Below, one piece after another: positions 7,056 to 14,533 of a stretch of 38,424 nucleotides of DNA; the stretch's first letter is position 1, and every line of letters starts with the position of its first letter. The notes beneath the pieces were generated by a model. The model worked only from the letters and a program-made list of their open reading frames with translations. It was not told the origin of the DNA and made no database searches. Source of the DNA: Kiritimatiellia bacterium (GTDB lineage Bacteria > Verrucomicrobiota > Kiritimatiellia > JAFGHX01); assembly GCA_016929905.1 (NCBI GenBank), contig JAFGHX010000205.1, forward strand, positions 1 to 38,424, in the 5' to 3' direction. The position numbers and the translations under genes are program-made.

Positions 7056-8195
7056 ATGAAGATTCTCATTCTGCATGCCTCGGCGGGGGCCGGCCATCGG
7101 CGCGCGGCCGAGGCGCTGGAAAGAGCTTTTCGGCTGCAGGCGCCGGGCGCGGAGGTGCGGGTTTGCGACATGCTTGATTTCACGCCGCCGGTCTTCCGCA
7201 AGACCTACGCGCGCGGATACTTGAACATCGTGCGGGCCGTACCGGAGCTGTGGGGCTACATGTATTCGCAGGCGGACAAGAAGTCGCTCCAGCCCTGGCG
7301 GCGGCGGGTGCGGTCGGTCTTCAACAAGCTGAACACACACTCGTTCTTCGGGTTCCTGCGCGACTGGGCGCCCGACGCGGTCGTGTGCACGCATTTCCTC
7401 CCGCTCGAGACGCTCTCGACGCGCATGCGGCGGATGCGGGCCGAGCTGCCGCTGTTTTGCGTGGTCACGGATTTCGCCGTGCACGCGCTGTGGATTGTGG
7501 AGCGGGTGCGGCGCTACTACGTGGCTAGCGAGGAGGCCAAACGGCATCTGGTCCGGAACGGGCTGCCCGTCGAGCGGGTGTGCGTGACGGGGATCCCGAT
7601 CGACCCGGTCTTCGCCAGGCGCGAACAGCCGCGCCGTGCCCGGCAGAGGCTTGGCCTCGCGCCGGAATTGCCGACCGTGCTGTTGCTCACGGGCGGGTTC
7701 GGCGTCGGCCCGGCGGTGGAACTCATCCGCTCCTTCGCGGGCATGGCGCAGCCCTGCCAGCTTCTGGCCGTCGCGGGTTCGAACCAACAGCTTCAGCGGG
7801 ACGCCGGGAAGGCGGCGCGCGGCATTCGCATCCCGATTCGCGTCTTCGGGTTCGTCGACAACATCCACGAGTTGATGGACGCAGCCGACCTGGTCGTCAG
7901 CAAGCCGGGCGGGCTCACGTCGGCCGAGGTGCTGGCCAAGGGCCGGCCGTTGCTGATCATCGATCCGATCCCGGGCCAGGAGCAGCGCAATGGCGAACAC
8001 CTGCTGGAAGCCGGCGCGGCGGCCCGCCTGTTCGACGTGCAGGATGCCCCCTTCAAGATTGCAGGCCTGCTGGCCGACAAGCGGCGGCTCGCCCGCATGC
8101 GGCGCAACGCCGCCGCACTCGGCCGGCCCGACGCCGCCGCGCAAATCGCGGACGACGTCGTGGCGAAATCGGAGGCCGGCAGGCCGGCGGGATGA
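7056..8195 (+). CDS. MGDG-synthase/UgtP-type glycolipid glycosyltransferase (GT28-like)
   Basis: The 379-residue product fits the family that moves a sugar from a UDP-sugar to diacylglycerol at the inner face of the membrane. N-terminal block: HASAGAGHRRAAEAL (acceptor side). Middle: PDAVVCTHFLP, VVTDFAVHALWI, and VTGIPIDPVF. C-terminal nucleotide-sugar block: VVSKPGGLTSAEVLAKGRPLLI followed by PGQEQRNGEHLLEAGAA. This order matches plant MGDG synthase and bacillus-type diacylglycerol glucosyltransferases better than MurG. The start at 7056 has GGGAGG nine bases upstream; earlier starts would read repeat DNA. The product is probably a glucosyl- or galactosyl-diacylglycerol; substrate choice cannot be read from sequence. 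Confidence 0.88.
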   Translation: MKILILHASAGAGHRRAAEALERAFRLQAPGAEVRVCDMLDFTPPVFRKTYARGYLNIVRAVPELWGYMYSQADKKSLQPWRRRVRSVFNKLNTHSFFGFLRDWAPDAVVCTHFLPLETLSTRMRRMRAELPLFCVVTDFAVHALWIVERVRRYYVASEEAKRHLVRNGLPVERVCVTGIPIDPVFARREQPRRARQRLGLAPELPTVLLLTGGFGVGPAVELIRSFAGMAQPCQLLAVAGSNQQLQRDAGKAARGIRIPIRVFGFVDNIHELMDAADLVVSKPGGLTSAEVLAKGRPLLIIDPIPGQEQRNGEHLLEAGAAARLFDVQDAPFKIAGLLADKRRLARMRRNAAALGRPDAAAQIADDVVAKSEAGRPAG

Positions 8196-8215
8196 GCGCG
8201 CCGGGCCGGGTTTCG

Positions 8216-8280
8216 ACCCGCCTTCGCGCAGCGCTTCCGCCGTCGCTCTACGAGCTATGGCGGACAAGTCGGCGGGCAAG
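8216..8280. repeat. Second copy of the ACCCGCCTTCG...GACAAGTCGGCGGGCA element
   Basis: Matches 6787-6867 at both ends with a different middle. Here the middle is a nested hairpin: TCCGCC (8236-8241) pairs with GGCGGA (8259-8264), and GCTC (8245-8248) pairs with GAGC (8252-8255). It lies 20 bases after the glycosyltransferase stop. The rest of the gap to 8377 holds nothing I recognise. Confidence 0.7.
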
Positions 8281-8377
8281 CGGCTCTCACGAGAAGGCTT
8301 GATCCGGCTGATATCCGGCGGCTGCCGCGCCGGGGGCCTTGCTGAGCTCCGGGTTGTGGGCGAGCCCCGCACCGGCT

Positions 8378-9595
8378 TCACTCGCGTGTCTGGGCCCGCT
8401 GCTTGAAGGCCGCCACGTCCTCCGCGGGCATGGGCTTCCAGCGGTGGCGCTGTACGCGCAGGGCCACGGCGTCCGGGCGAATGCCGAAGCTGGTCACGTG
8501 GCGTCCTTCACGGTTGAAGACGTGCGCGCGTTTGCCGCCGGCGCATACGACGACCGTCTCGTTCCGCTCGTCGCAGAACACGGATTCGGGGCCGGCGTCG
8601 GCCAGGTCGGCGACGGCGTCGCGTACGGGGCGCCGCTGCTGCCGGCGTTGTTCCGCATGGTGCGTGCGGCGCCTGGTCTGCCTGTCGCCCCGTTCGAGCG
8701 ATGCGCTCAGCCGGCCGAGCAGTCTTGGAATCTCTTTCATCACGGTGCGCACGCCGGCCGCGTCACCCTGCGCGCGGGCGGCCTCCGCGCGCCGCTCGAT
8801 GTTGTGCAGCGCGCGCTCGGCGCGCTCAATGACCCGCTTCAGCCACGGGGCCCACCCCTCCGCGAACAGATCCTGCAGCGCTCGGCCGGCGGGTGGGCGG
8901 CAGACGGTGTTCAGCCGGAGCCGAACCCGGCCGTTGCCCGTTCGGAACTCGACCGCCTGAAACGTCAGAGCAAGCCGGCCGTCCTCGGTTCCGGCGCAGA
9001 GCCCCGGCGTGAGGTGGAAGTAGCCGGCCGCCACCTGGCCGAGCAAGGCATAGGTCTTGCTCGCCCGCCCAAAGGAAGTCAGTTGCTCTTTGCGCAGCAG
9101 GGTTCCTGTCTGGAACAGGCTCACGGCGCGCGGCCGCTTCGCGAAAAGGCTGTCGACCCGCTCGTCTTTGCCCTCAACCAATACTTGCGCCAGCTCCAGC
9201 CACTGCGGGACCCCGCTGCTGTCGTAACGGGCAAAGACGGCGAGCGCGTTCGGCGGCCGCGCGTGCCCGCACTGCGCCGAATCGCAGCGGAAACAGTAGA
9301 CGCGGCCGGGCTGAAACACGTCGCGGCTGGCCTGAATGTCCTCGAGCTGGGGCAGGATCTGTTCCTGGGCGGGCGGCACAAAGGTCAGGGCCCAGCCGGC
9401 CGTCGGGTCCACGCTGACCGACAGCGTCAGCGGCATCTCGCCGCCCGGGCGCGGCACGCCGAAGCGATCCGTGTACAAATCACGGACCAAGGCGCGCAGC
9501 GCGTCCGAAGCCGCCTTCTCGCGGCGGGCGAAGGCGCTCGAGGGGGGGGGCTCTTCGCCAGCCTTGCCTCCGTTGCCTGTCTCGTCAGTGGTCAT
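8378..9595 (-). CDS. Uncharacterised protein with a CxxC-x4-C-x-H motif
   Basis: A 405-residue, soluble, basic protein with no signal peptide or membrane helix. Residues about 100-115 contain CFRCDSAQCGH, a possible zinc site. A helical, charged middle (VIERAERALHNIERRAEAARAQ) could be a coiled coil, and an Arg-rich stretch (RGDRQTRRRTHHAEQRRQQRRP) follows near 330-350, suggestive of nucleic-acid contact. The C-terminus (ESVFCDERNETVVVCAGGKRAHVFNREGRHVTSFGIRPDAV) has two more Cys residues and a beta-rich look. I do not recognise the family. ATG at 9595 is the best start, though its ribosome-binding site is weak; a TTG at 9643 in the same frame is possible. It is transcribed toward the glycosyltransferase gene. 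Confidence 0.75.
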   Translation of the reverse strand: MTTDETGNGGKAGEEPPPSSAFARREKAASDALRALVRDLYTDRFGVPRPGGEMPLTLSVSVDPTAGWALTFVPPAQEQILPQLEDIQASRDVFQPGRVYCFRCDSAQCGHARPPNALAVFARYDSSGVPQWLELAQVLVEGKDERVDSLFAKRPRAVSLFQTGTLLRKEQLTSFGRASKTYALLGQVAAGYFHLTPGLCAGTEDGRLALTFQAVEFRTGNGRVRLRLNTVCRPPAGRALQDLFAEGWAPWLKRVIERAERALHNIERRAEAARAQGDAAGVRTVMKEIPRLLGRLSASLERGDRQTRRRTHHAEQRRQQRRPVRDAVADLADAGPESVFCDERNETVVVCAGGKRAHVFNREGRHVTSFGIRPDAVALRVQRHRWKPMPAEDVAAFKQRAQTRE

Positions 9596-9681
9596 GAGAT
9601 TCAGACGCCTTGCCTGCGACGCTCCCGCACACGGCACCGACAAGCGTCAGTATAACGGATGGGCCTGCCGATGGCAGCGCG

Positions 9682-9713
9682 AATTTGGATGGTCAATGGT
9701 TGATGGGCAATGG
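9682..9713. repeat. CCATTGA-type dispersed repeat, copy 1
   Basis: On the minus strand this reads CCATTGCCCATCAACCATTGACCATCCAAATTCGC. The same blocks (CAACCATTGACC, then TCCAAAT-CGC) recur on the plus strand at 35989-36023 with one extra ATTGACC unit. It sits in the leader between the divergent genes at 9595 and 9816. Confidence 0.6.
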
Positions 9714-9815
9714 CCACCGAAAAGGCTTGCCTTTCCGCGCCGTACGACATATCTCTGCCGGATGCCGCGCTGTCAGCGCGGCGCGCACACGCCGCACACG
9801 CAAGGAGGAGAGAGG

Positions 9816-10097
9816 ATGACGTTCTTCATGTTCGGGAAGTACTCGACGCAGGCCATCCGCGAGATCGACGCCGCCCGCACGCTGAAAGCGATCAACTTGA
9901 TCAAGGCGTTCGGCGGGAGCGTCAAGGAAATGTACGCGCTGCTCGGGCCGCACGACCTTGTCTTCATCGTGGACCTGCCCGGCGTGCAGGAAGCCATGAA
10001 GGCCTCGGTCGCACTCACCAAGCAGACGGGCATCGGGTTCTCCACCGCGCCCGCCATGACCGTGGAGCAGTTCGACAAACTGATCGTGCAAGCCTGA
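9816..10097 (+). CDS. GYD-domain protein
   Basis: A 93-residue cytoplasmic protein. It begins with MTFFMFGKYSTQAIREI and carries KAFGGSVKEMYALLGPHDLVFIVDLPG, the pattern of the GYD family (small ferredoxin-like alpha/beta proteins), where the glycine-tyrosine-aspartate turn is here replaced by GPHD. It ends FSTAPAMTVEQFDKLI. GYD proteins resemble dimeric alpha-beta-barrel proteins and have no established reaction. A strong AAGGAGGAGAGG ribosome-binding site supports the start. A three-unit 12-bp repeat array begins two bases after the stop. It converges on the membrane protein at 10140. Confidence 0.85.
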   Translation: MTFFMFGKYSTQAIREIDAARTLKAINLIKAFGGSVKEMYALLGPHDLVFIVDLPGVQEAMKASVALTKQTGIGFSTAPAMTVEQFDKLIVQA

Positions 10098-10098
10098 T

Positions 10099-10137
10099 AA
10101 CTCGCTCGAGAACTCGCTCGAGAACTTGCTCGAGAAC
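10099..10137 (+). repeat. 12-bp repeat array (three units plus part)
   Basis: AACTCGCTCGAG (10099-10110), AACTCGCTCGAG (10111-10122) and AACTTGCTCGAG (10123-10134) lie directly after the GYD gene stop and just before the stop of the convergent gene at 10140. It occupies almost the whole 42-base gap. Confidence 0.9.
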
Positions 10138-10139
10138 TC

Positions 10140-10667
10140 TCACTTCAGCTTGAAGTCGAACTTCGTGGCCAGTTTCTTCTGGGCCACGCCCACGGCTTTG
10201 AACAGGGCCTGGTCCTTGGCAATCACCTCGGCCAGCAGGCCGTCGACGGTATCCCGGTCGGTCTGCTCGCCCGGGTTGTGCGCGGCGATGTGGGCGATCA
10301 CGTCTTTGTATGTCTCGGCAACGCTGATCGAGTTCTCCACGTACTGCACGCAAGTCGTGTGAAATTCCTTGCACAGCGCATTGTCGGGAACCTTGGCCTG
10401 TTGCAGCGCGGTCAGGTCTTGCCGGACTTTCTTCTCCACGTTGTCGCGCGCCTGCGACATCTGGGCCACATCGACCGCTTGCCCCATGGAATACTGTCGA
10501 AGGTTGCCGCCGAGCGTCTCGAACCGTTTGTCGGCTTGGGCGACCATGTCGACGAGCTTGTCGTTGAAGCGGACCACTTCGTCGGTGTCCACGAACAACA
10601 GCCTGTAGCCCACCACGCCCGCGACGACAACGGCCGCAATGACCAGTCGAATCCCCATCCTGTTCAT
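10140..10667 (-). CDS. Exported or membrane-tethered helical protein, unknown
   Basis: A 175-residue product with an N-terminal hydrophobic stretch (MNRMGIRLVIAAVVVAGVVGYRLLF) acting as an uncleaved anchor or signal, then a mostly helical, charged domain with about four amphipathic helices (FNDKLVDMVAQADKRFETL; RDNVEKKVRQDLTALQQ; VENSISVAETYKDVI; AEVIAKDQALFKAVGVAQKKLATKF). Two Cys residues (KEFHTTC and ALC) could form a disulfide in the periplasm. A GGGAG ribosome-binding site precedes ATG 10667. The family is not recognised; the fold may be a periplasmic four-helix bundle. It is divergent from the secreted protein at 10879. Confidence 0.7.
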   Translation of the reverse strand: MNRMGIRLVIAAVVVAGVVGYRLLFVDTDEVVRFNDKLVDMVAQADKRFETLGGNLRQYSMGQAVDVAQMSQARDNVEKKVRQDLTALQQAKVPDNALCKEFHTTCVQYVENSISVAETYKDVIAHIAAHNPGEQTDRDTVDGLLAEVIAKDQALFKAVGVAQKKLATKFDFKLK

Positions 10668-10787
10668 GCCTGCTCCCTTCACCGACGGTTGTTCCGCAGA
10701 GGCCCCTGCAATTGGCTGGCGGCAGTTTACCGCCCCGGTGCCCGGGTGTCATGCGCGAAATGACGCGCCGGCGCCGTTCGTTGATTC

Positions 10788-10815
10788 TTGACGTGCGCGC
10801 GCTTTTGTGTATAAT
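10788..10815 (+). promoter_or_regulatory. Consensus sigma70-type promoter
   Basis: TTGACG (10788-10793), a 16-bp spacer and a perfect TATAAT (10810-10815) lie 63 bases before the start of the secreted protein gene at 10879. This is one of the best promoter matches in the window. Confidence 0.8.
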
Positions 10816-10878
10816 ACGCGCGTTGTGGATGCGAAGGGCAGCCGCAAGCTGCAGAGCGCGTGGGGAGGTGTAAGTCCA

Positions 10879-11469
10879 ATGAAGACATTGCGTTTTCTGG
10901 CTGTTCTAACCTCGGTTTCCCTGGTGCTGGGTTCCTCATTCGCCGATACGCCGAAGGCCGGCAAGCATGAGGGCGAGAAGAAGCAGCTCGAGGTCGAGAT
11001 CGTCTTCTCGCTGGAGTCCGGCGAGACCCTTGCGACGGACGACGGCACGTATTTCGTCGTCGGCGGCAATGTCTACTACGAGGACAAGGTCTATCCCGAA
11101 TCGTGCCAGGGCGTGTATCCCCTGTACTTCTTCGGCGATCCGGTCGGAGTCACCGTGCGGCTGACAAACAACGGGCCGCGCAGCCGGTTCAAGCTCTGCA
11201 TCACGACCGAGAGCTATGTGCTCGAGACCGACGGCAGCACCGGCGCGGAGTTGATGGAACCGGACGACACGCTTGTGGAGATCGGGCGCGGCGAGACGGT
11301 GGAGATCGACGCGACGTTCAGCGTGGAGCTTACTCCGGACTCCGAGTCGGGCCTGAATACCTTCGTCGTCGCCGTGTGGCACCCCAACAACGGAGGCGGG
11401 CCCGGCAATGCCAGGCCGGCGCTCATCTGCGTCAAGGAAGGCGTGTTCTGCCCGCCGTTGCTGGATTAG
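10879..11469 (+). CDS. Secreted beta-rich protein, unknown
   Basis: A 196-residue product with a signal peptide (MKTLRFLAVLTSVSLVLGSSFA), then an acidic mature region. VTVRLTNNGPRSRFKLCI...VEIGRGETVEIDATFSVEL followed by FVVAVWHPN reads as an immunoglobulin-like sandwich with the pattern of CARDB or DUF11-type domains. Four mature Cys residues (ESCQG, KLCIT, LICV, FCPP) may form disulfides. GGGGAGGTG precedes the start at 10879, and a consensus promoter lies upstream, so it is probably a separate, well-expressed unit. The role is unknown. Confidence 0.75.
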   Translation: MKTLRFLAVLTSVSLVLGSSFADTPKAGKHEGEKKQLEVEIVFSLESGETLATDDGTYFVVGGNVYYEDKVYPESCQGVYPLYFFGDPVGVTVRLTNNGPRSRFKLCITTESYVLETDGSTGAELMEPDDTLVEIGRGETVEIDATFSVELTPDSESGLNTFVVAVWHPNNGGGPGNARPALICVKEGVFCPPLLD

Positions 11470-11662
11470 GCGAAGCGCCCCTGTTCGGCGCCGCGGCGGA
11501 CGGCCCCCCTGGAAATGGGCTGTGATAAGGGGTTGCATTCCCTGTCTCCGGGCCTCATACTTACTCCCACGCGGTCAGTTCTGGCCGACACCGATCCGCA
11601 CTTCGTGTCATCGTGCCGTATTGGGAAACAGACACGGATGACACGGACAAGGGGATATCGTC

Positions 11663-11953
11663 ATGGATATCTACGTCGGCAATCTGCCCTACCAGGCGGA
11701 CGATCAGAAGCTCCAGGAACTCTTCGCACAGTACGGTACCGTCACGTCGGCCCGTATTATTGTGGACAAGTTCTCGGGCGAGTCGAAAGGGTTCGGCTTC
11801 GTCGAGATGCCGGACAAGGCCGAGGCACTCGCGGCCATCAAAGCCACGAACGAGCAGGACTTCATGGGCCGCAATTTGCGCGTCAATGAATCTCAGCCCA
11901 AACCGCGTGGCGGCGGCGGGGGCAAGCGCGGCGGCGGCCGTGACCGCTGGTAA
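11663..11953 (+). CDS. RRM-type RNA-binding protein
   Basis: A 96-residue single RRM protein of the kind found in cyanobacteria and PVC bacteria. RNP2 is IYVGNL (residues 3-8) and RNP1 is KGFGFVEM (42-49), with aromatic residues at the RNA-stacking positions. The C-terminal tail is Gly/Arg/Lys-rich (GGGGGKRGGGRDRW), which adds RNA binding. These proteins often respond to cold or stress. AAGGGG lies about nine bases before the ATG. The 193-base leader (11470-11662) holds no promoter I can name. A strong hairpin follows at 11991. Confidence 0.93.
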   Translation: MDIYVGNLPYQADDQKLQELFAQYGTVTSARIIVDKFSGESKGFGFVEMPDKAEALAAIKATNEQDFMGRNLRVNESQPKPRGGGGGKRGGGRDRW

Positions 11954-11990
11954 CCGGCTGCGTTGCACACAGTCGCATGGCTCCGAACAT

Positions 11991-12022
11991 AAGGGAAGGC
12001 GCGCTTCGGCGCGCCTTCCCTT
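11991..12022. terminator. Perfect 14-bp hairpin with a UUCG tetraloop
   Basis: AAGGGAAGGCGCGC (11991-12004) and its reverse complement (12009-12022) enclose TTCG closed by a C-G pair, the very stable C(UUCG)G loop. It sits 38 bases past the RRM stop and 7 bases past the stop of the convergent gene at 12029. It probably ends transcription from both sides; only a short T-run follows on the plus strand. Confidence 0.85.
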
Positions 12023-12028
12023 TCGCGT

Positions 12029-14533
12029 TCAGTCCCGCCCGGCAAGCGCATCCTCGACGATGGCGCGCAGGAGCCGGAACTCCAGTTCATAGACTTGCCG
12101 CACGTCGTCTTGCGGCGGGACGTCGGGCGTGATGCCCATGTTTTCGTCGTTGAACCGGGCTCCGCAGCCCAGCGCCACGACGAGGCCCTTGCCGAACCGT
12201 GCCGCCGCGGCGACCGGCTGGTGGTTCACGAAGAGGAAGGGCTGCCCGCCCGCTACGGTCCAGGCCGCGCTCACCGGCACGACCGGCCAGCCTTCAGGCG
12301 GCTGCAGGTCGCCTTCCACGGCGGTGTGCGTTTCGAAGGACATCTGGAACGGGTGCAGCAGGCTGTTGGCGCTCGAGGCGCCGTTGTTGGCCGAGTCGAC
12401 GATCAGGACTTTGCCGCCGGATTCGACATACCGTGCGAGCTTTTCGCGGAAGGCGTCCTGTGGCGGGCGATTGGGCTGCAGGAACACGAGCAGATCGCCC
12501 GAAAATGCCGACTCGCCGCTGCGGCGCGATAGGAAATAGCCCAAGCGCAGGAACCACTGCTCGAATATGCCGAAGCTCTTCGCCGTCGCCCGGATGAACC
12601 CGCTGCGTGAGAGGGTGGCGTCGGAGACGGTGCGGTCGACAACCAGCATCGTGAGCGGGCGGCGCCGGCCGGGCATCGGCATGGCGGCGCGGTGGTGGCG
12701 GCGGATGAGCCCGCCGGCCAGCGTGCAGCCCAACAGTCCCGCGGCGACGAGCGCAACGGGCGGGACGCGGGCCCGCGCCAGGCCCAGCCCGGCGAGCGCG
12801 AGCAGGATTCCGCCCGCCACGAGCCACCGCCTCGGATCGCCGCCCCGGTTCGCCCGGTTCAGCCATTCGAGCATGCCGAGCATCAGCTCGCTCTTGCCCG
12901 GCTCGAACGCGCTGAAGTTCGAGAAGATCGTGGAATCCGTGAAGGCGACGACGCGGCCGGCACCGTGCCGCGTGGCCCAGAGCTGCACGAACGCGCCGTA
13001 GCGCATGTCGGCGCGTTCCTCTTTCTGCGGGTAGAAGTTGCTCGCGTGATAGTCCGCCGGCAGGTTCCAGAGCCCGGCCGCACGCATGACGGCGCGGCCC
13101 GTGTCGGAGCGCGGCGCGATCGAGCAGGACACGGCCAGCTCCAGCGGCGGCATGTGCTGGACGATCGGGTGCGGCACCCACGGCGGGCAGTAGAGCTGCT
13201 CGAACCCGGTGTCGATGCCGAACAGGCAGTCGCGACGGAACTCGAACCCGAACTCGCGCGCCATCTGGTTGAGGTGGGTGGTGGTCAGAAACACGTCGGT
13301 GTGTTCGCCCACCAGCATCAGGCCGCCGCCTTCGGCCACGAACCGGCGCACGGTGGCGAGCTCCTCGCCCGTGTAGGGCGAGGTGGGCACCTTCAACATC
13401 AGCACGTCGCACGCCGCGAGCGCGGCGCCGGTCAGATTCGTCCTCAGGCGCGACATGTCGTAGAACCGCGAACAGTAGTCGTAGATGCAGGAGTAGTTGT
13501 AGCCCGCCTCGTGCCCGTACCACTCGGTGTCGAACGGCCGGTCCGTGGGCTCCCACGTGGAGTGGAACTCGTCGACGATGACCCGGCCCGCCTTGCGGCG
13601 GCCGGGCGGATCCCAGCAGATGCCCGCCGTGAGCAGGGCGCCGGCAAGCAGAATGGCGACCGCCGAGAGGACTCCCTTCGGCGCGCGGTATGGGTCGGCG
13701 GCCGGCGGCGGGCCGAACCGCCGCGGGGCGGGCTCGGCCGGCACGAGGCAGCGGCAGGCGAGACCGACCGGCGGGGCGAGCAGCAACAGCATCAGCCACC
13801 CGTTCCAGAATGTCCCCATCAGGTGCAGCGGCGCGTCATAGTCGGTGAGCAGCGCACGGTGCATCCATATGGCCATCAACACCCCGGCCCGCAACGGGAG
13901 CCAGGCCAGGACGCAGACCAGCAGCCGAACGGCATGGCCGTTCGGCATGCGCCTGCTCAACAGCACGGCGCCGAGCCCGCCGAGCAGGAAGCCGAGCGTG
14001 GCGGGATCGAGAAACAGTTCCCATGTGGCGGCAAGCGGATGCACCTTGCGGATGGTGTAGAGCGCGATCTCCGCGCCGTTCCAAGCGGCGGGAATCGAGA
14101 GCAACCGCGCCAGCCGGGCCAGCCCGGCGGCGAGCGGAGCCGGCAGTTCGTGGGAGCGCGCCGTCAACGCCTGGTAGGCCAGCAGCCCGGCCGCCTGGAT
14201 CAGCAGAATCGAGCCCGCCGTCGTCAGCGCCGCGGCCGCGCGTGCCGGCCACCTGCGCGGGATGGGCAGCGCGCCCAGCAGCAGGCCGGCGGCGAGCACC
14301 AGAGGCATGGCGCGGAACGGCCAGGGCAACGCGCGCGCGGACGGCACGAGCAGCAGCAGCGCCGCGAGTTGCCACACGCGGCCCGCCGGCCGGGGCTCGT
14401 CGCCGGGCAGCAGGCAGGCGGTGCCCGCGGCGAGCAGCAGCGCCCACGCGAGCCACTGCGGCTGGTGGTAGCCGCCCAGGCCGAAGAGCCAGGACCCGGC
14501 CAGCAGAGCCATGCCTGTCCAACGCCATTTCAT
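12029..14533 (-). CDS. Polytopic membrane protein with DUF4350/GATase-like domains (second of a pair)
   Basis: An 834-residue product. About residues 1-310 hold some eight membrane helices, including ARLLSIPAAWNGAEIAL and ...WLPLRAGVLMAIWMHRAL, resembling exosortase-type membrane folds, although no catalytic Cys is seen at the expected place. Residues about 315-590 begin GRVIVDEFHSTWEPTDRPFDTEWYG and carry CDVLMLKVPTSPYTGEELATVRRFVAEGGGLMLVGEHTDVF, a DUF4350/ThuA-like (GATase1 fold) domain, ending VVAFTDSTIFSNFS. A membrane helix follows, and then a second such domain (LTMLVVDRTVSDATLSRSGF...KVLIVDSANNG...GKGLVVALGCG). The ATG overlaps the stop of the upstream gene (ATGA), so they are coupled. 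The role is unknown, probably envelope-linked. Confidence 0.85.
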   Translation of the reverse strand: MKWRWTGMALLAGSWLFGLGGYHQPQWLAWALLLAAGTACLLPGDEPRPAGRVWQLAALLLLVPSARALPWPFRAMPLVLAAGLLLGALPIPRRWPARAAAALTTAGSILLIQAAGLLAYQALTARSHELPAPLAAGLARLARLLSIPAAWNGAEIALYTIRKVHPLAATWELFLDPATLGFLLGGLGAVLLSRRMPNGHAVRLLVCVLAWLPLRAGVLMAIWMHRALLTDYDAPLHLMGTFWNGWLMLLLLAPPVGLACRCLVPAEPAPRRFGPPPAADPYRAPKGVLSAVAILLAGALLTAGICWDPPGRRKAGRVIVDEFHSTWEPTDRPFDTEWYGHEAGYNYSCIYDYCSRFYDMSRLRTNLTGAALAACDVLMLKVPTSPYTGEELATVRRFVAEGGGLMLVGEHTDVFLTTTHLNQMAREFGFEFRRDCLFGIDTGFEQLYCPPWVPHPIVQHMPPLELAVSCSIAPRSDTGRAVMRAAGLWNLPADYHASNFYPQKEERADMRYGAFVQLWATRHGAGRVVAFTDSTIFSNFSAFEPGKSELMLGMLEWLNRANRGGDPRRWLVAGGILLALAGLGLARARVPPVALVAAGLLGCTLAGGLIRRHHRAAMPMPGRRRPLTMLVVDRTVSDATLSRSGFIRATAKSFGIFEQWFLRLGYFLSRRSGESAFSGDLLVFLQPNRPPQDAFREKLARYVESGGKVLIVDSANNGASSANSLLHPFQMSFETHTAVEGDLQPPEGWPVVPVSAAWTVAGGQPFLFVNHQPVAAAARFGKGLVVALGCGARFNDENMGITPDVPPQDDVRQVYELEFRLLRAIVEDALAGRD

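Noticed and set aside
6900..8381. Long minus-strand frame opposite the glycosyltransferase gene
   Set aside because: Low-complexity Arg/Pro-rich sequence with no motifs; the plus-strand gene has every family block.
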